Shown here: positions 35,225 through 46,138 of the stretch, piece after piece
Position numbering within the stretch: position 1 is the first letter of the stretch
Layout of the letters: every line of letters starts with the position of its first letter
Assembly: GCA_963921425.1 (NCBI GenBank)
Contig: OY992836.1
Coordinates: forward strand, 14,277,614-14,341,613
Direction: 5' to 3'
DNA from: Dryas octopetala
Lineage: Eukaryota; Streptophyta; Magnoliopsida; Rosales; Rosaceae
Length of the DNA stretch: 64,000 nucleotides
Made by a program: the position numbers and the translations under genes
Notes under the pieces: model-generated
Database searches by the model: none
The model's input: the letters and a program-made list of their open reading frames with translations, nothing else
Told to the model about the DNA's origin: nothing

Positions 35225-36919
35225 ATGATGGCAACATCGACCAACCATCGAGTTGAAGATAACAACATGCTACTCATCTCTCAGTTGTACCCCGATGTCT
35301 ACACCCAAATTGTACCCCAACAAGGTTTGTACACCAAAAGCACACAAACTTTTTCCAACTTGCGTTATTTATCATCTCCTATATTTTTCACTAAACTTTG
35401 TGTGAACTCAATTTATTTTTTGGTTACGTTTATTAGGAGCGTCTGCGGCGAAACCAAGGCGGCGGCGTAAGAAGAGCAAAGTCGGAGAGGCCGGCGGCGC
35501 GGCGGCCAAGAAGAGGAAGCTGACGGAGGAGCAAGTGAATCTTCTGGAGCTCAATTTCGGCAACGAGCATAAATTGGAGTCCGAAAAGAAGGACCGGCTC
35601 GCTTCCGAGCTGGGGCTTGATCCTCGCCAAGTGGCTGTTTGGTTCCAGAACCGAAGGGCTCGCTGGAAGAACAAGAAGTTGGAGGAAGAGTACTCCAACT
35701 TGAAGGAAACACATGAAAACGTCGTCGTCGAGAAATGCAGGCTTGAATCCGAGGTACACATATATTTATCTATCTTTCTCTTATTCTCTCTCTTTTCTTA
35801 ATTATCTGATTACGTGACTTCTACATCTTTTGACTTTAAAGTTGGGACCAGTTTAGTTTGAAGGAAATCGAGGAAGTTAAGATTATAAATTATGTATGCT
35901 AAGTTTGTCATCTTAATTAATTATTTTTTAGGTTTCAAAACAGACTCAAGTTTAGGATTTAAGTTTTACTTTTCTCTCAGTTTTCCTTGGGTTTCTTGGA
36001 AACCAAACAAGGGTGCGGGATAAAGTAGATCATTTTCTATTTTTCTTGTTTATCGGGTTGATGGGCATCTTTTTCTTAGTCAACTATTTACTCTTATACA
36101 TGTATATATATTAGAGCTAGAGAATCAAACTCAACTTTCATTCTGCCAAAAAAACAAACCCAACTTCCATTATCTTATTGTCTCTCACCGCTTCAGCCAA
36201 CTCAAAAAGTTTAACTAATTATGTAATTTTTGGAGAAAATATATCACACATGTGGCTAAACTAATATTAATGGCTCTAATTATGTCTTATCCATTCGAAA
36301 AGAAAAAAAATAATAAAAAAGGACAAGTTGACCGTGACCCACTACCACATAGGCACATATGAACGTGCATGAGCTCTGGGCTCGAAGAAACCCATGCCAC
36401 TTGTTGAGTTTAGTCTGCAAAACACAAAGTCAGGTACAGCCACCTCCTTAAACAGCAAAAAGTACTGGTGTTCCAGTTCTCAAGGGACGTCCGTACAATG
36501 TTGTTTAAGGTGGTTGGTGGTGTTGGGCCTTAGCCATTAGCCAAGACTCACTTAGGAAACATCACGTGACCGTCACGTGAGCATATGCGTCCAGGTGCAT
36601 GTGATATAACGTACACATTAAAGTATATATATTATTGAGTCATTGACGGTCTAATATAACATTTGATATTTTGTTATTGTAGGTGATAAAGCTTAAGGAG
36701 CAACTCTCGGAGGCGGAGAAGGAGATCCAACGGCTCTCGGAGCGTGTTGATCATGGTGGCTCGAGCAACAGCCCAAGCTCCTCATCACTCTCAATGGATC
36801 AAGCTAATATCGACCCTCCATTTTTAGGGGAATTTGGAGTGGAAGAGTATGATGGTGCTTTCTACATGGCTGAGAACAGTTACATTCCTGGCATGGAATG
36901 GATGAATTTGTATATGTGA
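35225..36919 (+). CDS. HD-Zip class I transcription factor, ATHB21/40/53 type
   Basis: A nuclear homeodomain-leucine zipper protein that binds CAATNATTG-type sites as a dimer. Three exons: 35225-35324, 35437-35753 and 36683-36919, GT-AG, 654 nt, 217 aa. After a 34-residue leader and a basic stretch (PRRRRKKSK), the homeodomain spans about residues 57-113. Its recognition helix [11 protein letters not shown] is at 101-111. The leucine zipper continues through [19 protein letters not shown] and, across the second intron, [20 protein letters not shown]. The short acidic C-terminus ends GMEWMNLYM. The combination [20 protein letters not shown] with this zipper identifies the HB21/HB40/HB53 clade, which in Arabidopsis acts in axillary bud dormancy and ABA or auxin responses. 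Intron 2 is 929 bases. The start is the first of two adjacent ATGs, both in frame. Family assignment is firm; the role is by homology. Confidence 0.95.
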
Positions 36920-38809
36920 ACGTACTACTTAAATCATTTTATTAGAATTTTGTAGATAGTGACAAGCTAATGTAAATTAATTGCTTTCTTTCTCTATCTA
37001 GTAGTGCTTAGTGTGCTTGACTAGGAATTTGGAAATTAATGTACTTATTATTATTAACATATATATAATAACTTGCCTTTTGACTAGAAACTAGTATATT
37101 TTTAGTCACTTCGTTAATCTTTTAATTTGAAATAGTGTGCACATTAATTGGACTCTTGTGCATGGCTTACTTCTCAAAGTAACAGAAGAAGATATTCACA
37201 AAATAAAATTTGTATTTTTCTTTTTCTAACTGCATGTGTTGACAATATATACCCAAATGGTTAATGTACTATAATTTTTTAGAAAAATAAAAAAAGCCAA
37301 GATTCGACCCCCTAGCCATTCAAAACAAGATATGCAATTAACTAACAAAATTTAACACTTTAACCCCTTTCAAGTAGCACCTGAATCCTTCAAGTTTCAA
37401 ATTTTCACTTTATTTGCATTTTTGCATTTTTTAAATTGGATATTTTTATTAAAGGGGTTAAATTTTGGCTATATTTCAATTAAACCCAACCTCTTATTGA
37501 ATCTGTATCCAATGTGTCCTATAACACCCCTCAACCTCTCAATTAGTAAACAAAGTGCACCCTCTATAAAATAAAACTAAAACTGAATGATCATGTCTGC
37601 TAAGTATGACTTAGGAACAATTGCTTTAATTTGACCTTTCCGTACATTTCATGACTGATCATGAGACCATGATTCATGATGATGAACATATTGATAACTT
37701 GTACTTGGGTGTTGAGCATTAAAAGACTTGGTAATAAATTGGTCTGTGTGAAAGGATGAGATCGACTCTGCCATTTTTAATCCAAATGATTGAATAAAGT
37801 ACTCATTCGATCTAGAGCTATGAAAGTATAATCCCCATTGAATTGCAAGAGAGAAAACTATTTTCATTTCAATGAGTGAGTTTGATGATACCAAAAAAGT
37901 CAGGAGCTCTTCTCTTCTTATATATCTAGTTCATGGTAGTGAAAATCATATATACTATGGTGATGAGTCTGGAGTGGTCAAATTCAAATCCCTGGATCTT
38001 TTATGGACTTTTTATGCTTTTTATTTATATATCTTTTTAAATATATGAAGCTAGTTAAGTATTTAATTTGCACCTCTTGTCACTTGAAGAACCTTTTGAA
38101 TTGATTTCTTGTGAAATTGAATTTACTTGATCTATTCTGTTTGGATAGTACATGAGTTCATTTAAATTTGTGCCTGTGGACTATGCTTGAGGACATATGT
38201 ATAGCATTGCTCCAGCCGGACCAAATCTCTTAATCTTGGTTCCTTTTTGTCAAATATGTTGAAATATGCTAATCTTTATTTATATGTATCTCTTTCTTTC
38301 TCTCCTGGAATTGTTAGAGGGAATCCCACTGTGGATAAATCATAATGTGATGATATATTCACTACATCTTTATATAAACTTAGATATGAAACAGGAAATT
38401 AGACATGTATGGTAAATATATGGTGGTTAACAGGGGATGGGTCATATATGATAAATTTTGGCTGCATTTCAGGTAGAGGAAGACTTAGATGATCAGGATC
38501 GTGCAGCATAGGTTACAGTAGTTATATGGGTTGGTTGAGCTTAAGGTCAATAGTATAAACATTAGTGTCTACAGAAGCCTTTATTTACTTGCATTAGATG
38601 AGTAATTACTCCAAAATAAGTATCTCAGATTGCTTTTTTTTTTTTTTTTAGTTTTTATGTCATCATATTAAAGAAATATTGATTTGGGATCTCAATGTTT
38701 TTCTTTTTTGTCTTAGAAGCCTTTAGCTTTGTATGTTAATTCTCTTCCAGACTCAAAATTTCTTTTAGCTACCTTCTGCAACTTCAAGATTTCTGAACAC
38801 AAATACTTA
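36920..38809. other. Intergenic, includes first copy of a local duplicated segment
   Basis: 3' flank of the HD-Zip gene. From about 37520 to 37900 the sequence (GATCATGTCTGCTAAGTATG, then TGAACATATTGATAACTTG and AAGACTTGGTAATAAATTGG) recurs near 39840-40460 and 40720-40960. No gene is seen; the minus-strand ORF at 37649-37894 lies in this repeat and is not convincing. Confidence 0.5.
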
Positions 38810-39813
38810 AGGGCTCGTTTGGTATCATTTTCTAAAAGTATTTTTGTAAAACATTTTTGCAAAATGAAAATGAGAAAATGAATTTACAGAAAATGAGAAA
38901 ATGAAAATGAGAAATTGTGTTTGGTAACTGCATTTTCAGGCCTCCTCTTTTTCTCTCCCCCTATTCTTCATCTTCCCAAATACCCACACTGAGAGAGGCA
39001 CATCAAAACCAACAAACAAACAAAAAATAAATTGTCCGTAAATGACACACACGTGGAAGGCAAGCTTATTACATATATACACTAGACGTATTGACTCTGA
39101 ATTAATGCCTTTTTTGCCACCGTCTTCTTCTTCTACCTTTCTTCCCCAATCTCCTCATCCTCTCTCTCTCTCTCTACACATCCTAAAAATAAGATCTTGA
39201 GACCTCTGAATCAAGGTTTCTATCCAATGGACTTGTTCCTTGCCAGGTGACTTTTTGAACTCGGGCTGGCTTCTTCAATGGGCTGGAGTCTGGGCGGCAG
39301 AGAAAGAGGAGAGGGGTGAGGAGAGATAGTGAGGGGTTGGCTTTCTTTCACTGGGTGGGTTGGGTTTCGGGGTTGGGGCTGGGGTTGAGGAGGGGAGGTT
39401 TCGGTGGTGCTAGTGGTAGAGAGAGAGAGGAGAGGGGCGGGGAGAGAGAATGAGGCAGAGAGAGTGGCCGGCGGTCAAGGTTGGGGTCGGGGCGGTGATG
39501 GGGGTTGGGTTTCGCTGGGTTAGGGTCGGGAAGGAGAGGGGAGGGAGGTATGCGGGAGAGAGGGAGGAAGAAGAAGATAGTATGGGACGGAGGTCTATGG
39601 GAGAGGAGGAAGAAGAAGATAGTATAGGAAAAATAGAAAACAAAAAATAGAAAACGTCAAAATGACGTTTTCTGACTTACAGTGTAAAAGTTGAAAATGT
39701 TTTTAGAAAACATTTTCAATTATTTAGTAAAATAGGCCACCAAACATGTTTTCTGTCATTTTCATTTTTTGAAAATGAAAATGGGCATTTGAAAATGATA
39801 CCAAACGGACCCT
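38810..39813. mobile_element. TIR element, 1.0 kb, same family as 4560-5458
   Basis: The left end AGGGCTCGTTTGGTATCATT and the right end in reverse AGGGTCCGTTTGGTATCATT differ at two positions. Both continue with TTC and then AAAATGAAAATG-type subterminal repeats. The interior is GA-rich low-complexity DNA, which produces spurious ORFs. No clear target duplication (a TAA/AAA-type flank only). Confidence 0.65.
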
Positions 39814-39925
39814 AAATTTCTCTGTTTCTTCAATTTCTTTTTACTCTAATGAGCCATTAATGCTTTTGATCATTCACCTTTCATGAGGCCACCTTAATTA
39901 TAATATTGAACATATTGATAACTTG

Positions 39926-39930
39926 ATCAT
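39926..39930. repeat. Left 5-bp target duplication of TRIM
   Basis: ATCAT, repeated at 40296-40300 immediately after the 3' LTR. Confidence 0.85.
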
Positions 39931-40295
39931 TGTTGAGAGTAATGTGGAGCAATGTCCCACATCGGAAAACTAAGGCTTAGCATATGTGCTTATAAGTCTT
40001 GGGCCTCTCCACTCATTGCCAATTGGTTTTGGGTTGGATGCTCTAATTCTATCATGGTATCAGAGCTTGGTTATCCGCGTGTAAGGCCCCTAACGGTCAC
40101 ACGTGCTCCCACGTCACCCAATATAATTTGTTCACATGTAAGGCTCAAATATCGCCACACGTGCGGGGGCGTGTTGAGAGTAATGTGGAGCAATGTCCCA
40201 CATCGGAAAACTAAGGCTTAGCATATGTGCTTATAAGTCTTGGGTCTCTCCACTCATTGCCAATTGGTTTTGGGTTGGATGCTCTAATTCTATCA
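39931..40295 (+). mobile_element. Complete TRIM (miniature LTR retrotransposon)
   Basis: Two 124-bp LTRs, at 39931-40054 and 40172-40295, start TGTTGAGAGTAATG and end TCTAATTCTATCA, and contain the CCCACATCGGA motif common in plant TRIMs. They differ at one base (GGGCCTCTCC against GGGTCTCTCC). Directly after the 5' LTR is TGGTATCAGAGC, the primer-binding site complementary to initiator methionine tRNA. Just before the 3' LTR is a purine-rich GTGCGGGGGCG that would serve as polypurine tract. The internal part is only 117 bases with no coding capacity. A perfect ATCAT duplication flanks it. It would depend on enzymes from an autonomous element. Confidence 0.95.
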
Positions 40296-40300
40296 ATCAT

Positions 40301-41409
40301 GACTTAAGCATTGAAAGACTTCGTAATAAGTTGGTCTGTGTAAAGAGGATGAGACTTTGTCAGTTTAGAAAAGTACTCAATCTTGAGCTATGAAAGTACC
40401 GCAGAATGGAATGCAAGAGAGAAACAAATACCATTTTCATTCAATGAGTGATTTTGATACCCATGCAAGCAGAGCCTATCCTCCTTATACAAATTAGAGA
40501 GACCGCAGTACAGATATAATGTATAAGTTTAGTTGAGCTAAAATTAACTAAATCCCCAAACTCCAATTATTTAATTGATGATTGAGCAGCTGGGAGATAC
40601 ACTTCAGCCAGCTTTTGAAAACCTCAGCTTCTGTTTAGCTACACAATAGTTAGAGTTTTCTGTGCAATCATGCATGTTGCTTATCTTAAATATTGCTTCT
40701 GTGTTTGCTTACTTACTATCCCCTCCAACATCTTTCAATAAGTAAACAAACAGTGCACCGTCTATAATTTAAAAACCTTAGTTGATCATGTCTACTAAGA
40801 ATGACTTAATTAGGAGCCATTCCTTTGATCATTTCCTTTCATATATGAGACCACTTAAAATATATAAGTGAACATATTGATAACTTGATCAAGAGCTAAG
40901 CATCAAAAGACTTGGTAATAAAGTTGTCTATGTAAAAGGCAGCTGTAAAACACCTTATAACTCTGCATTTAGAGCCATTTGTGTGGAAGAATTTACCACC
41001 ATGTCATGGACTTAAAAAAAGTATAGCTGTAAAACACCTTATAATTAGGAAAATATAGAGAAACAAAAACAACTAAATGTAGAAATTAAAATTCAGATTG
41101 GAATTGTAACAAAAAAATTCAGATTGGAAACACTTTGGAGTACCCTTGAAACCCCGGAGTACAAACAAGAAGCAACTGATGTGGAAGACAGGGATAAGAC
41201 ATAAGAAAGTAATGTTAGACAGGGCTATAGAGTGACAAGAAGTAAACTAGAGAACTAAAAGATAAAGTCTTCTGAATTAGGATTACCAAATCAAACCCAT
41301 TAATAAGAAAACAAAAGAAGCTAGTTAATTATCAATCTATATCCATAAGATGAAATATATTAAGAAAATAAAGTCTGAGGATAGAGTGGCGAGGAGAGAA
41401 ACAGAAGTT
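40301..41409. other. Further copies of a local duplicated segment
   Basis: The TRIM interrupts copy 2 of the segment (TGAACATATTGATAACTTGA before it, GCATTGAAAGACTTCGTAAT after it). Copy 3 starts around 40720 and includes TGAACATATTGATAACTTGA again at about 40869. No gene is present. The copies are diverged, with many small indels. Confidence 0.55.
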
Positions 41410-41745
41410 AGTTTCTTGCCTCCTCATCTGTTCAATTTATCCAATCAGCGAAAAAGCTTCATCTAGTTTCTTGGATATCAGATTTTGCAATGGAGTGCTC
41501 GAAATTCCACACATAACACTAGACGATCTTCGTACTGATCTATTTCTGAATTTTGTTGCATTTGAACAATGTTACTCTCATTGCTCAAAGCACATAACCA
41601 GTTATGCTGCATTCATGAGTTGTCTCATTCGCACGCCTACAGGCGCAACATTTCTTCAGAAACTTGGGCAAGGATATACCTTTTGATATTGATGAGAGTT
41701 ATTTATGGAACTTGTTTTTACCGGCGTCATAGGAGCATGATTTAA
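41410..41745 (+). pseudogene. DUF247 gene fragment
   Basis: Homologous to the part of the intact DUF247 gene at about 43460-43860. It lacks the first two thirds. About 40 bases are deleted after AAAAAGCTTCATCT, where the intact copy continues GGCTGGAATTAAG. A second deletion follows GCAACATTTCTTC. The readable part includes RFCNGVLEIPHITLDDL, NFVAFEQCYSHCSKHITSYA and AFMSCLIRTPTGATF. Only 0.9 kb separates it from the start of the intact gene, so it is a decayed tandem duplicate. Confidence 0.85.
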
Positions 41746-42069
41746 TGAATATTTTTGCTAACTATTAGTGGTCTAATGGTATTTTCTTAATTATTAGAGA
41801 TGTCCCAAATGAACGCCTGGCCTTTTTCCAAATTTAAAAAAAAAAAAAAAAGTTTGAATCGCATTGAATTTCGCTTACCTCCGCTTTCAAAATTAAACTA
41901 ATACATGAAAGTTAATGAATTGTTCATCTGAGCCCACACCTCGTCAATTCATAAGACTTTAATTTTTTTGTAAAAGCTCAGAAACTTCCTAAACTTAACT
42001 TGGTGAAGTTTCATAATGCAGGAGGAAGTTTCATAATACAGGTGCGTGGTAGTTTCATAATGCAGATGT

Positions 42070-42640
42070 TGTTGTTTGTGGCTTCTAATTGACCCGATTG
42101 TTCGGCCTGACCCAAATCAGGTTTAAGCCCATTTATTTTTTGAGTGGTTTAATTGTGCCACATCACCTTGAGTAGGTGGGAAAAGTTTGGGCTTGTTTGA
42201 CCCGAGACTCAAAGCTTCTTTTAGAAGCAAAGAAGGGTAAAAGCAGCAGACACACAAGAAAAACAGAGTGTGACGGAGAGAGTTTGAGAGCTGCAGCCAT
42301 ACCAAAGAGAACAAGGAGAAAAGCTATTGTTCCTTGGGTTTTGAAGGTGTTGTCTGCAACTATTTGCAAAGAGATTTATTCTCTTATCTCTCTTCTGCAG
42401 CACTTTGGTATTGATCTTTCTCGCTTGCTCTCTTTGTATTTGTGAACAAGATTTGTTATTTGTTCTTGTTTTTTGTTGAGTGTGTGATTTGGGTGTATTT
42501 GGGGTTTGAGTTTGTGAGATTAAACACTTTCGTTTGTAATCTCCTTTTGTTATTAGTGGAATTTTCTCGCCGTCTCCGCCCATGGACTAGCCCAGCTACA
42601 CTGGTTGGGAGAACCACGTTAAATCCTTTGTGTTTACGAA
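42070..42640 (+). mobile_element. LTR-like sequence in the DUF247 5' region
   Basis: The 570 bases ahead of the DUF247 ATG read like the R-U5 half of a plant copia-type LTR. The giveaway is a block near 42540-42640 with TTAGTGGAATTTTCTCGCCG, then TCTCCGCCCATGGACTAGCC, a GGTTGGGAGAACCACGTTAA string and ATCCTTTGTGTTTACG. This corresponds to the conserved GTGGAC..GAACCACGTAAATC region of many plant LTRs. A promoter-like CT-rich leader precedes it. I could not find a matching second LTR, TG/CA ends or target duplication, so the limits are approximate. Confidence 0.45.
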
Positions 42641-42671
42641 CAAGTTTTCATCCATTTAATAGATAGCTAAA

Positions 42672-44060
42672 ATGAACTCGTCATCGAGCTCAGCAATGGC
42701 GAATGGAGGGGGAGATCAAACTGTCATTGCGATTCCAGCAACGAACAATATTCAGATGACATCATTGGAGCAAAGAATTGAGGAAACAAGGTGGCTACTG
42801 CAGCCATCCGCTGGTAAGAAGTCTTGTTGCATCTTTAGAGTTCCACAATGCTTTGTTGAAATAAACAGCAAGTCCTATCGGCCGAGTATAGTTTCCATTG
42901 GCCCTTATCACCATGGTGACCCAAATCTGGAGATGATGCAGCAGCACAAGTGGAGATTTCTTCACCATCTGCTTGCTCGAACCCCATCACCTGGCCCCAC
43001 ACTTGATGACTACCGCCAACTTGTAGCATCAAGGGAAGATGATATAAGAGAGTGCTACTCAGAGACCATCCATTTTTGCAAAGCCGATCTAGTTGACATG
43101 ATGCTGCTTGATGGTCTCTTCATTATCGAACTCTTCTGCAAAGCTAAAGACTTACCACCAAGTCATCGAGACGACCCCATCTTTTGCTCGGGATGGATTT
43201 TCCCTACTCTCATACGAGATCTTCTTCTGTTGGAGAACCAAATTCCTTTCTTTCTTCTTCAAACGTTATTTGATAAATCAAAAACTTCAAGGGAAGATAG
43301 TGACTCATCCCTTACCAAATTTGCTTTGGAATTCTGTAATTCCATAGAAGATAGACCGGATCAAGTTTTAGAGCAACATTTTTCTGTTGAAGGAAAACAT
43401 TTACTTGATTTATTTCGCTTGAGTTCTATCCCTCAACCTCAAGAAGAAATGCCTGAAAATACCTCCTCAGCATTGGTTCAGTTTATCACATCAGCGAAGA
43501 AGCTTCATCTGGCTGGAATTAAGTTCAAGACAAGGGAGGCAAACAGCTTCTTGGATGTCAAATTTTGCAATGGAGTGCTCGAAATTCCATACATAATACT
43601 AGATGATACGCATACCCATATCTTCCTAAATTTTGTTGCATTTGAACAATGTTCCTCGCGATTGCATTGCTCAAAGCATGTGACCAATTATGCGGCATTC
43701 ATGAGTTGTCTCATCCGCACGCCTACAGACGCAGCATTTCTCTGCGACAAAAATATTGTGATGAATTATCTGGCAAATGAGGAGGAAGTTGTACATTTCT
43801 TCACAAAATTAGGCAAAGAAGTGAGTTTGGATATTGAGGAGAAACATCTATCCAAGTTGTTCAATGATGTGAATGAGTACCATAGAAATACTTGGCGGGT
43901 TCAATGGGCGGGTTTTAGATTCAAGTATTTTGATACCCCATGGTCTTTCTTGTCTGCTTTGGCTGCTGTCATACTCTTACTATTCACAGCCATTCAGGCC
44001 TTCTTTGCTGTTTATGCATACGTTCGTCCGCCACAGTCTGGTGGAGGGGGAAACCCTTGA
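42672..44060 (+). CDS. DUF247 (UPF0481) membrane-anchored protein
   Basis: A single-exon gene for 462 aa, intact. The plant DUF247 family is mostly of unknown function; members act as male determinants at grass self-incompatibility loci. After a Ser-rich leader the domain opens with SLEQRIEETRWLL, then CCIFRVPQCFVEINSKSY and the hallmark PSIVSIGPYHHGDPNL near residues 71-86, continuing through RDLLLLENQIPFFLLQTLF. The C-terminal half contains FCNGVLEIPYIILDD and AFMSCLIRTP. One hydrophobic segment (FLSALAAVILLLFTAIQAFF, about 427-446, plus AVYAYV) close to the C-terminus would anchor it in a membrane, as usual for the family. ATG 42672 is the first in frame. Alternative starts within the leader would not affect the domain. 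An older, broken relative lies at 41410-41745. Confidence 0.93.
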   Translation: MNSSSSSAMANGGGDQTVIAIPATNNIQMTSLEQRIEETRWLLQPSAGKKSCCIFRVPQCFVEINSKSYRPSIVSIGPYHHGDPNLEMMQQHKWRFLHHLLARTPSPGPTLDDYRQLVASREDDIRECYSETIHFCKADLVDMMLLDGLFIIELFCKAKDLPPSHRDDPIFCSGWIFPTLIRDLLLLENQIPFFLLQTLFDKSKTSREDSDSSLTKFALEFCNSIEDRPDQVLEQHFSVEGKHLLDLFRLSSIPQPQEEMPENTSSALVQFITSAKKLHLAGIKFKTREANSFLDVKFCNGVLEIPYIILDDTHTHIFLNFVAFEQCSSRLHCSKHVTNYAAFMSCLIRTPTDAAFLCDKNIVMNYLANEEEVVHFFTKLGKEVSLDIEEKHLSKLFNDVNEYHRNTWRVQWAGFRFKYFDTPWSFLSALAAVILLLFTAIQAFFAVYAYVRPPQSGGGGNP

Positions 44061-44480
44061 TCATGGATATACGGAGGAGGGAGTGTATTTTTCTTGTAAT
44101 TTTCTAATGGGCGAGTACCTTTGTAAGAAAGTTTATGATGCAAAAATGATGATTAAATATAGTAATAATAATATTATTAATATTAATTATAATCATCATT
44201 ATTCGTGTTAATATTATTGCTTATACTTTTACTTTTCTTGTAAATCAAAAATAATCTTATGTGTTAGGCCACCAGCATCGATCCATCTTTCATGCCATAG
44301 TTTGCGTACTCTTGGGTACATGTACAATAATTAAAGAGAGTAAGTGAAAAGATTAATGAATCCAGGTCCTACAATAGAGCATTAGGTGCAGAAGATAATG
44401 ACTTACTTATTAAGGAAGAAGATACCTGAATGGCTAGCAATTGCATGGATATATATATATATATAAGATTTTTTTTTTTT
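44061..44480. other. 3' flank of the DUF247 gene
   Basis: AT-rich, with an AATAATATTATTAATATTAA stretch at about 44161-44200 that could form part of the 3' UTR. No gene. Confidence 0.45.
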
Positions 44481-45180
44481 CATATTTAGTATCTAAACTT
44501 TGATCTTTGTCTTGATACCTAAATTTTTATTTTGTGTCTAATAGGTATCAAAATGAATTTCTATTAAAATTGTTAATAAAAGTTATGGGCAATATAGTCA
44601 CTAAAAAAATTATTTTTTAATTATTTTTTTTATATGTTTAAAAAAAAAAAAAAAAAACACAACAGTTCCCCCACGGACCCCTGACCCCACGGACCCCGCC
44701 CCTTTCTTCATCTTCTTCTTCTGCAAAGGAATGGGAGAGAGAGAGGAAGAGAGAGAGAGAGAAAGGATCGGTCGCCGGCCGGTGAGGGAGATGGGTCCAG
44801 CCGGTGCTAGGTTGGAGGGGAATGGGGGTGGGTGTGCCTGTGTGGGGATGTGGGGTTTTTGATTTGCAGAAGAAGAAGAAGAAAAAAAAAAGAAAAAAGA
44901 AAGAAGAAGAAATAAGGAAGAAGAAGGATGTGGGGATGTGGGTGAGCCTGTGGTGGTTTTTTTTTATTAAAATGTTTTTTAAACATATAAAAGAAAATAA
45001 TTAAAATATAATTTTTTTGAAGTGACCATATTATCCATAACTTCTGTTAACAATTTTAACAGAAATTCACATGAGTATCTATTAGATACAAAATAAAAAT
45101 TTTAGGTACTCAATTGGAAAAAAAAAAAAAAATTTAGGTACCACAGTAAGACAAAGATCAAAGTTTATGTATTAAATATG
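44481..45180. mobile_element. Long-TIR element, 0.7 kb
   Basis: The left 165 bases and the last 215 bases are inverted repeats. Shared strings include CATATTTAGTATCTAAACTT on the left against CATATTTAATACATAAACTT on the right in reverse, then TGATCTTTGTCTT, AATTTTTATTTTGT, TAAAATTGTTAA and a TATGGTCACT-type block. The centre (44660-44950) is C-rich, then GA-rich. No coding capacity and no certain target duplication. Mutator-like by its long TIRs. Confidence 0.6.
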
Positions 45181-45182
45181 AT

Positions 45183-45322
45183 GGGCTAGAGCGGAATTGC
45201 AGCGAATGGCGTCGAGCTCTCGAAGGCAGCAGCACAATCGATGTTGTTGTAGACGTAGAGATCGACGAGAGCCGTGGAAAGAGGCGTCGACGTGTTGGCA
45301 CTGACGGAGGTGTCGGAAATGA
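45183..45322 (-). pseudogene. GC-rich coding-like relic
   Basis: A GC-rich island in very AT-rich DNA. Read on the minus strand it gives about 45 codons ending in TAG: SVSANTSTPLSTALVDLYVY, then NNIDCAAAFESSTPF and AAIPL. The STALVDLY..NNIDCA part is reminiscent of pentatricopeptide repeats (STALVDLYxKCGxIDxA), but it is too short to be sure. It abuts the long-TIR element ending at 45180. Possibly a remnant exon or captured fragment. Confidence 0.3.
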
Positions 45323-45916
45323 TACTAAATTGAAAAAATTATAAGTAAATTAAAATGTTAAGTACTAAATTGAAAAAATTAAAATTATAGGGTACAAGTT
45401 GTGAAACACCCCAAACTTCAGGGGTGTAAATTGTAATTTGCACTAAATTTTACTAGATGAAATTTCATAATACAAATGCAAGTGGTTGGAGAGATTATTT
45501 AGTAAGGTAATCATGTTGCGTGTTTTGTACGACCTCAAATCACATATATGTTTATTTTAAGTAAAGTTTACATATTTTTAAAATAAACAATATATACATA
45601 TGAATATATGATACCATAGTATAGAATGGTCATATAATACGCGTAATGGAACAACTCAATTTAAGAATTTCTCCAAATAATTGCATGGTGCATATATAGT
45701 TGGCAGCGTAAATTTCAACCATGGACATGCACTACTTGTGAACTGCAAATATGGTGTACAACACTGTGCGAATTACAAATATGAACATACAGTTGGCATG
45801 TCACACTAATTTCGACAAATTAAATTAATTTCCCTTATTAATTGAAAGGGTAAAATTAAACTTATAGACCTATTACATTCACAAGGAGAAATTTAAAAAA
45901 TTAACCAAATTTAAGT

Positions 45917-46138
45917 CAATCAAATATTTTTAAACAATTTTTTAAAATATTAGAAATTTGGCAATCCAAAAGTCTTTGAGCTCTCCTCGAGCACTATTCA
46001 ATAAGATTGGAGCATTACTTGAGAGAGGTTCAATCAAATATTTTTAAACAATTTTTTAAAATATTAGAAATTTGGCAATCCAATAGTGTTTGAGCTTTCC
46101 TCGAGCACTATTCAATAAGATTGGAGCATTACTTAAGA
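45917..46138. repeat. 114-bp tandem duplication
   Basis: Two adjacent copies (45917-46030 and 46031-46138) start CAATCAAATATTTTTAAACA and end near GGAGCATTACTTGAGAGAGG / GGAGCATTACTTAAGAGATG. They differ at about five positions. A long-TIR element starts exactly at the end of the second copy. Confidence 0.9.

Noticed and set aside
42176-42666. Frames of 74-120 codons upstream of the DUF247 gene
   Set aside because: They cover the LTR-like leader on both strands and show no protein features.
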